64,000 bases of DNA from CBDEGK01 sp965237855 (GTDB lineage Bacteria; Pseudomonadota; Gammaproteobacteria; Pseudomonadales; Halieaceae): positions 434,001-498,000 of the forward strand of contig CBDEGK010000001.1 of NCBI GenBank assembly GCA_965237855.1, given 5' to 3'. How positions within the stretch are numbered: the stretch's first letter is position 1; every line of letters begins with the position of its first letter. The notes beneath the pieces are model-generated. The model was not told the origin of the DNA, ran no database searches, and saw only the letters and a list, made by a program, of their open reading frames with translations. The position numbers were made by a program, and so were the translations under genes. Below are positions 60,915-64,000 of this stretch, one piece after another.

Positions 60915-62129
60915 TCAATTCATAGGCTGCTTAGGTGGTGGATTCACGCCTTTGATTTCACCCTCCCTGAGCCACTCAGACATGAGGCCAGTAGCCGGAT
61001 CGCCGCGATAAGCGTTATCCCACTCTTTGCTCGTACCCTGTGCCCAGGCTTCGTGGTTGATGGTGACCTCTCGGACATCTATATGATCCTTGGTCACGTT
61101 GATTACCGTCAGGTCCGCTGCCAATGCAAGGGGACCGTCATAGGTACTGCGCACACGTTCATATATTTCGAATTCGATATCCCTGTGATTCCAGTAATGG
61201 TAGGCCACCGCTAATCTTGGCTCGACCATGGACATCAACTTGCCGAAGCCCTCTGGGGGCGTGTGAATTTTTGTGGTCACCCAGTACGCTTGCTTATAGG
61301 GAAATCCGGCGATATCCATCCACTGCTCCGGCGTGAAGAAACATTCGTGGACCACCACGTCCGCGTTTTTGGCCTCCTTCAGAAACCACTTGTTTGGGAC
61401 CGAGTCGCCACCAAATACAAAGCTGAGCCCATTCCAGTCAAGACGAAAGCTCACAGAGCCATCGCGAATATGAATGGCGGGGAATGAGGTAATTTTCACG
61501 CCGTTCTCGTTATAGACGACGGCTGTTTTCGAGAAATCGAATTCGTGGGCCACTATCTCGCCGCCAGCGTTGGGTAGGGTTCCGGCACGAGAGGATACAT
61601 CCCACCGCCATGCAGCACGGATATGATCAACGTGTGCCTTGATCCCCAGTTCTGGCGCTGAACTGGAGGCGCCATAGACGTGTAAAGGCGTATAACGGCC
61701 ACCGATCCAGCCAGCCACCCAAAGGGTAGCGAGGTCACCGGCATGGTCAGTGTGCAAGTGGCTGATGAACACCTTATCCAATTTCGAGTAATCGGTTTCC
61801 AAACCAGCCAAACGGTCCGTGGAGCCTGTCCCGAGGTCAAACATGAATGAGTCCCCATTGCCTAATTCCACCATGAAAGCGGCAGCCGCATTGCTCGGGG
61901 TTTGGGTGGGCATGCCCGTGCCCAGCGCGGTAATGCGCATCTCTTCCCTGCCTAGCTTCTCGGTTCCTGGGAAGTAAGTGCGAGGGTAGCGATTATCCAC
62001 AATTTCCTGTGGCAGACGCCCGGCAGGGACATTGAAGCCATCGACCGTATCAGGCTTGGCGAAGCTGTTGCTGCTAAACATGGCCCCAAAAGCAAATACT
62101 GTCGCTATTACCAAGATTAGGCTTTTCAT
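60915..62129 (-). CDS. Exported MBL-fold metallohydrolase
   Basis: 404 residues. Signal peptide (1-24, ending SFA), then a metallo-beta-lactamase fold with HLHTDHAGD (HxHxDH), a later His (FPAIHIRDG), FVFGGDSVPN and HYWNHRD, the ligands for two metal ions. GDS stands where most relatives have GDT. Motif order resembles hydrolases labelled GntH-like (guanitoxin pathway relatives), but no such pathway is nearby. The substrate is unknown. It is probably periplasmic. Confidence 0.85.
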   Translation of the reverse strand: MKSLILVIATVFAFGAMFSSNSFAKPDTVDGFNVPAGRLPQEIVDNRYPRTYFPGTEKLGREEMRITALGTGMPTQTPSNAAAAFMVELGNGDSFMFDLGTGSTDRLAGLETDYSKLDKVFISHLHTDHAGDLATLWVAGWIGGRYTPLHVYGASSSAPELGIKAHVDHIRAAWRWDVSSRAGTLPNAGGEIVAHEFDFSKTAVVYNENGVKITSFPAIHIRDGSVSFRLDWNGLSFVFGGDSVPNKWFLKEAKNADVVVHECFFTPEQWMDIAGFPYKQAYWVTTKIHTPPEGFGKLMSMVEPRLAVAYHYWNHRDIEFEIYERVRSTYDGPLALAADLTVINVTKDHIDVREVTINHEAWAQGTSKEWDNAYRGDPATGLMSEWLREGEIKGVNPPPKQPMN

Positions 62130-62277
62130 TACTAATTTCCTCAGCTTGCGCTCGATCTACAATTAGATCTCCCTGGACTTCGCCGGTTTGACGAATATCC
62201 TATGTGAGTATTTGTTCTGCCTTGAAACTTGTTGTGGATCAAATGGCCGGAGAGGGTCTTCGCCAATCTATTCGACC

Positions 62278-62475
62278 CTACTGTCGGTGAGACTGATCCA
62301 GAGCGGCATCAAAGGCCATAGTGATTTCCTGCAAACGATCTGAAAGGTCGGCTACTACTGGGCTGCCGGTCTCCATGGCGCCTTTCCAGTAATCTACGGC
62401 CAGCGAGAGCAGCTTGGCTTCGGTTTCTGAAATCAGTACCGAGGCAGAAATTTCTGACTGCTTGAGTACTTCCAT
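62278..62475 (-). CDS. Small protein of unknown function
   Basis: 65 residues, acidic and predicted helical, with no Cys or membrane segment: ISETEAKLLSLAVDYWKGAMETGSP and ADLSDRLQEITMAFDAALDQ. The start has GGAAC-type purines (GGAAGCGGAGTGGAACC) before the ATG, supporting translation. It stands alone between the MBL and LLM genes on the same strand. I do not recognise the family. Confidence 0.55.
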   Translation of the reverse strand: MEVLKQSEISASVLISETEAKLLSLAVDYWKGAMETGSPVVADLSDRLQEITMAFDAALDQSHRQ

Positions 62476-62558
62476 GGTTCCACTCCGCTTCCGTCTGTCA
62501 GGGACAGATAAGTGTAGACCATGCCGAAATTTCTGCTTATCGACTAATTACGTGATTA

Positions 62559-63572
62559 TTACAGCACCAATTCAGCCATATCGCGCAGCAAGTTGACATC
62601 ACCATTGACCAGCAGACTGGTTACCGGCGAATTGCGCCAGTCCGCCAGTTTTTCCTTGATGCGATCCTTCGGGCCGCTGAGAGAGATTTCATCGGCGAAC
62701 TGGCTGGGTACTGCGGCGATCGCCTCATCGCGCTTACCGGCAAAGAACAAGTCCTGAATTTCTTCAGCCTCCTTGGAAAAGCCCATGCGTGCCATCAGCT
62801 CCTTGTGAAAGTTGCGCTGTTTGGACCCCATACCACCGATATAGAAACCCAGCATTGCTTTGACCGGGTACAGGGCCTGCTCGAGATCGTCGTTGATATT
62901 TACCAGGGCCATGGCGGCAATTTCAAAGCCTGGTTTTGCAGCTGCCAGCTGATCTGTGTAGACCTCCTGGCGATAGGGTGAGTAGTAAAGAGGTAGCCAG
63001 CCATCTGCAATCTCGGCGGTCTGGGTGACATTTTTAGGTCCCTCTGCACCCAGGAAAATCGGTAAGTCAGCGCGCAGGGGATGAGTGATAGGTTTCAAGG
63101 CCTTGCCCATGCCCCAGGAACCTTCCCCGGTATAGGGCAGCGGATAGTGCTCGCCATCGTTGGTTACGCCCTCTTCGCGGGCCAGGATTTTACGAATAAT
63201 GCTCACGTACTCGCGGGTTCGTGAAACCGGCTTGCTGTAAGGCTGGCCATACCAGCCTTCAACCACCTGGGGACCAGAGACCCCGAGGCCAAGAATCATG
63301 CGCCCACCGGACATGTGATCCAGGGCCAGGGCTGCCATAGCGCAGGAAGCGGGTGTGCGGGCGGATAACTGCGCAACCGAGGTGCCCAGACGAATGGTCG
63401 AGGTCTGCGCGCCAATCCAGGCCAGCGGGGTGAAACAATCGTTGCCCCAGGATTCCGCGGTCCAGACCGAGTCATATCCCAGTTTTTCGGCTTCCTGGGC
63501 CAGTTCGACGTGCACAGGTGGATAGAAAGCTCCCCAGTAACCCAGCTGCAGTCCGAGGCTCAAATCTGACAT
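62559..63572 (-). CDS. LLM-class flavin/F420-type oxidoreductase
   Basis: 337 residues. Luciferase-like barrel with AQEAEKLGYDSVWTAESWGNDCFTPLAWIGAQT, LGTSVAQLSARTPASCAMAALALDHMSGGRMILGLGVSGPQVVEGWYG and PIFLGAEGPKNVTQTAEIADGWLPLYYSP. This is the F420-type subgroup common in lipid- and xenobiotic-degrading bacteria; the cofactor cannot be told from sequence alone. Divergent from moaC. Confidence 0.87.
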   Translation of the reverse strand: MSDLSLGLQLGYWGAFYPPVHVELAQEAEKLGYDSVWTAESWGNDCFTPLAWIGAQTSTIRLGTSVAQLSARTPASCAMAALALDHMSGGRMILGLGVSGPQVVEGWYGQPYSKPVSRTREYVSIIRKILAREEGVTNDGEHYPLPYTGEGSWGMGKALKPITHPLRADLPIFLGAEGPKNVTQTAEIADGWLPLYYSPYRQEVYTDQLAAAKPGFEIAAMALVNINDDLEQALYPVKAMLGFYIGGMGSKQRNFHKELMARMGFSKEAEEIQDLFFAGKRDEAIAAVPSQFADEISLSGPKDRIKEKLADWRNSPVTSLLVNGDVNLLRDMAELVL

Positions 63573-63610
63573 GGCAAAATCCTTCCTGAATAAGTAGTTT
63601 TAAGGCGTGT

Positions 63611-63640
63611 TTGGGAGAACGGGAGTGTACCCCATATAAT
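63611..63640 (+). promoter_or_regulatory. Probable moaC promoter
   Basis: TTGGGA (63611-63616), 18-base spacer, consensus -10 TATAAT (63635-63640), 30 bases before the moaC ATG. Confidence 0.5.
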
Positions 63641-63670
63641 AGGGTCCATTCAGTTCAACCAGGTATAACA

Positions 63671-64000
63671 ATGGCGACATTAACCCACCTCGATGACCAG
63701 GGCGCTGCGCACATGGTCGATGTTACGGACAAGCCGGCCAGCCAGCGAATTGCCGTGGCCCAGGCGACCGTGCAGATGCTGCCGGAAACACTGGGCCTGA
63801 TTGAGGAGGGCGGCAACAAGAAGGGCGATGTCTTTGCCGTCGCGCGCATCGCGGGCATCCAGGCAGCCAAACGCTGTTCTGATTTAATACCCCTGTGCCA
63901 TCCACTGATGTTGTCATCGGTGGATGTTCAATTCGAAATCGATCGCGACAACAGTACCGTTAGAATCTTCGCCACCTGTAAACTGACCGGCCAGACCGGT
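63671..64000 (+). CDS. moaC: Cyclic pyranopterin monophosphate synthase, 3' end outside window
   Basis: The first 110 codons are present. MATLTHLDDQGAAHMVDVTDKPASQRIA is the family N-terminus, and KKGDVFAVARIAGIQAAKRCSDLIPLCHPL carries the conserved active-site region. It makes cPMP, the first stable molybdopterin precursor. Confidence 0.95.
   Translation, partial: MATLTHLDDQGAAHMVDVTDKPASQRIAVAQATVQMLPETLGLIEEGGNKKGDVFAVARIAGIQAAKRCSDLIPLCHPLMLSSVDVQFEIDRDNSTVRIFATCKLTGQTG

Noticed and set aside
1..64000. CRISPR arrays, prophage, insertion sequences, toxin-antitoxin or restriction genes
   Set aside because: I looked for spaced direct repeats, integrase or transposase motifs and phage structural genes on both strands and saw none.

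Overview
The window reads as a chromosomal stretch of a moderately GC-rich gammaproteobacterium, most likely a marine member of the Cellvibrionales (Halieaceae or Spongiibacteraceae type). The evidence is the Pseudomonas-like gene order leuCD-leuB-asd-fimV-truA-trpF(-trpBA)-accD-folC-dedD-cvpA-purF-metZ, the 180-kDa-type NAD-glutamate dehydrogenase, ribosome modulation factor, QueD, MiaE, AcnB, TgpA, and a scatter of lipid/CoA genes (dienoyl-CoA isomerase, two PaaI-type thioesterases, two LLM-class oxidoreductases). The placement is inference from gene content. No prophage, insertion sequence, CRISPR array or restriction system is visible. Most of the window is core genome.

Layout. 1-5272: broken dienoyl-CoA isomerase gene, parvulin-like PPIase, HupE/UreJ-like membrane protein, lipoprotein (minus strand), LLM oxidoreductase, thioesterase, DUF3301 protein. 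5273-5697: AT-rich gene-free stretch with DnaA-box-like sites. 5698-13767: queD (minus), tRNA-Val and tRNA-Asp, class III cyclase-PilZ fusion, DUF1853 (minus), nadK, rhomboid protease, yeaC, DUF2797, pepN. 13769-20495 (minus): moxR-DUF58-DUF4381-batA-batB/C-batD, with batD frameshifted. 20565-28280: gdhB, rmf (minus), rlmKL, then a 306-bp gene-free stretch with clustered DnaA boxes and a strong inverted repeat. 28281-31198: MDR-family reductase with an in-frame stop (minus), flavodoxin-like protein, thioesterase, LysR regulator (minus). 31334-48035: leucine, aspartate-family, tryptophan, fatty acid, folate, purine and methionine genes with fimV and truA, nearly all on the plus strand with short gaps or overlaps. 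48050-51973: second moxR-DUF58 locus, here with a TgpA-type transglutaminase. 51982-60350: acnB (minus), DUF1289 protein, miaE, ppiB (minus), glnS, cysS, folD (minus). 60512-60800: tRNA-Pro-His-Arg. 60915-64000: exported MBL-fold hydrolase, a small unknown gene and a second LLM oxidoreductase (all minus), then the start of moaC.

How the genes work together. The leu/asd/trp/met genes form an amino-acid biosynthesis block. The LysR gene facing leuC probably regulates it through a dyad in the shared spacer. The two MoxR loci each pair an AAA+ ATPase with a DUF58 protein but have different partners: VWA/TPR/BatD envelope proteins in one, a membrane transglutaminase in the other.

Most notable points. 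Three genes carry single-site lesions: two apparent one-base deletions (one in an 8-G run) and one TGA in place of a probable Trp codon. These are either sequencing errors or recent gene decay. Two distant gene-free regions share a 29-nt DnaA-box-bearing element. A nucleotide cyclase is fused to an incomplete PilZ domain. TrpA has Glu where the catalytic Asp60 is expected. I found no clear candidate for a wholly new multi-gene system; the DnaA-box regions are the least explained signal.
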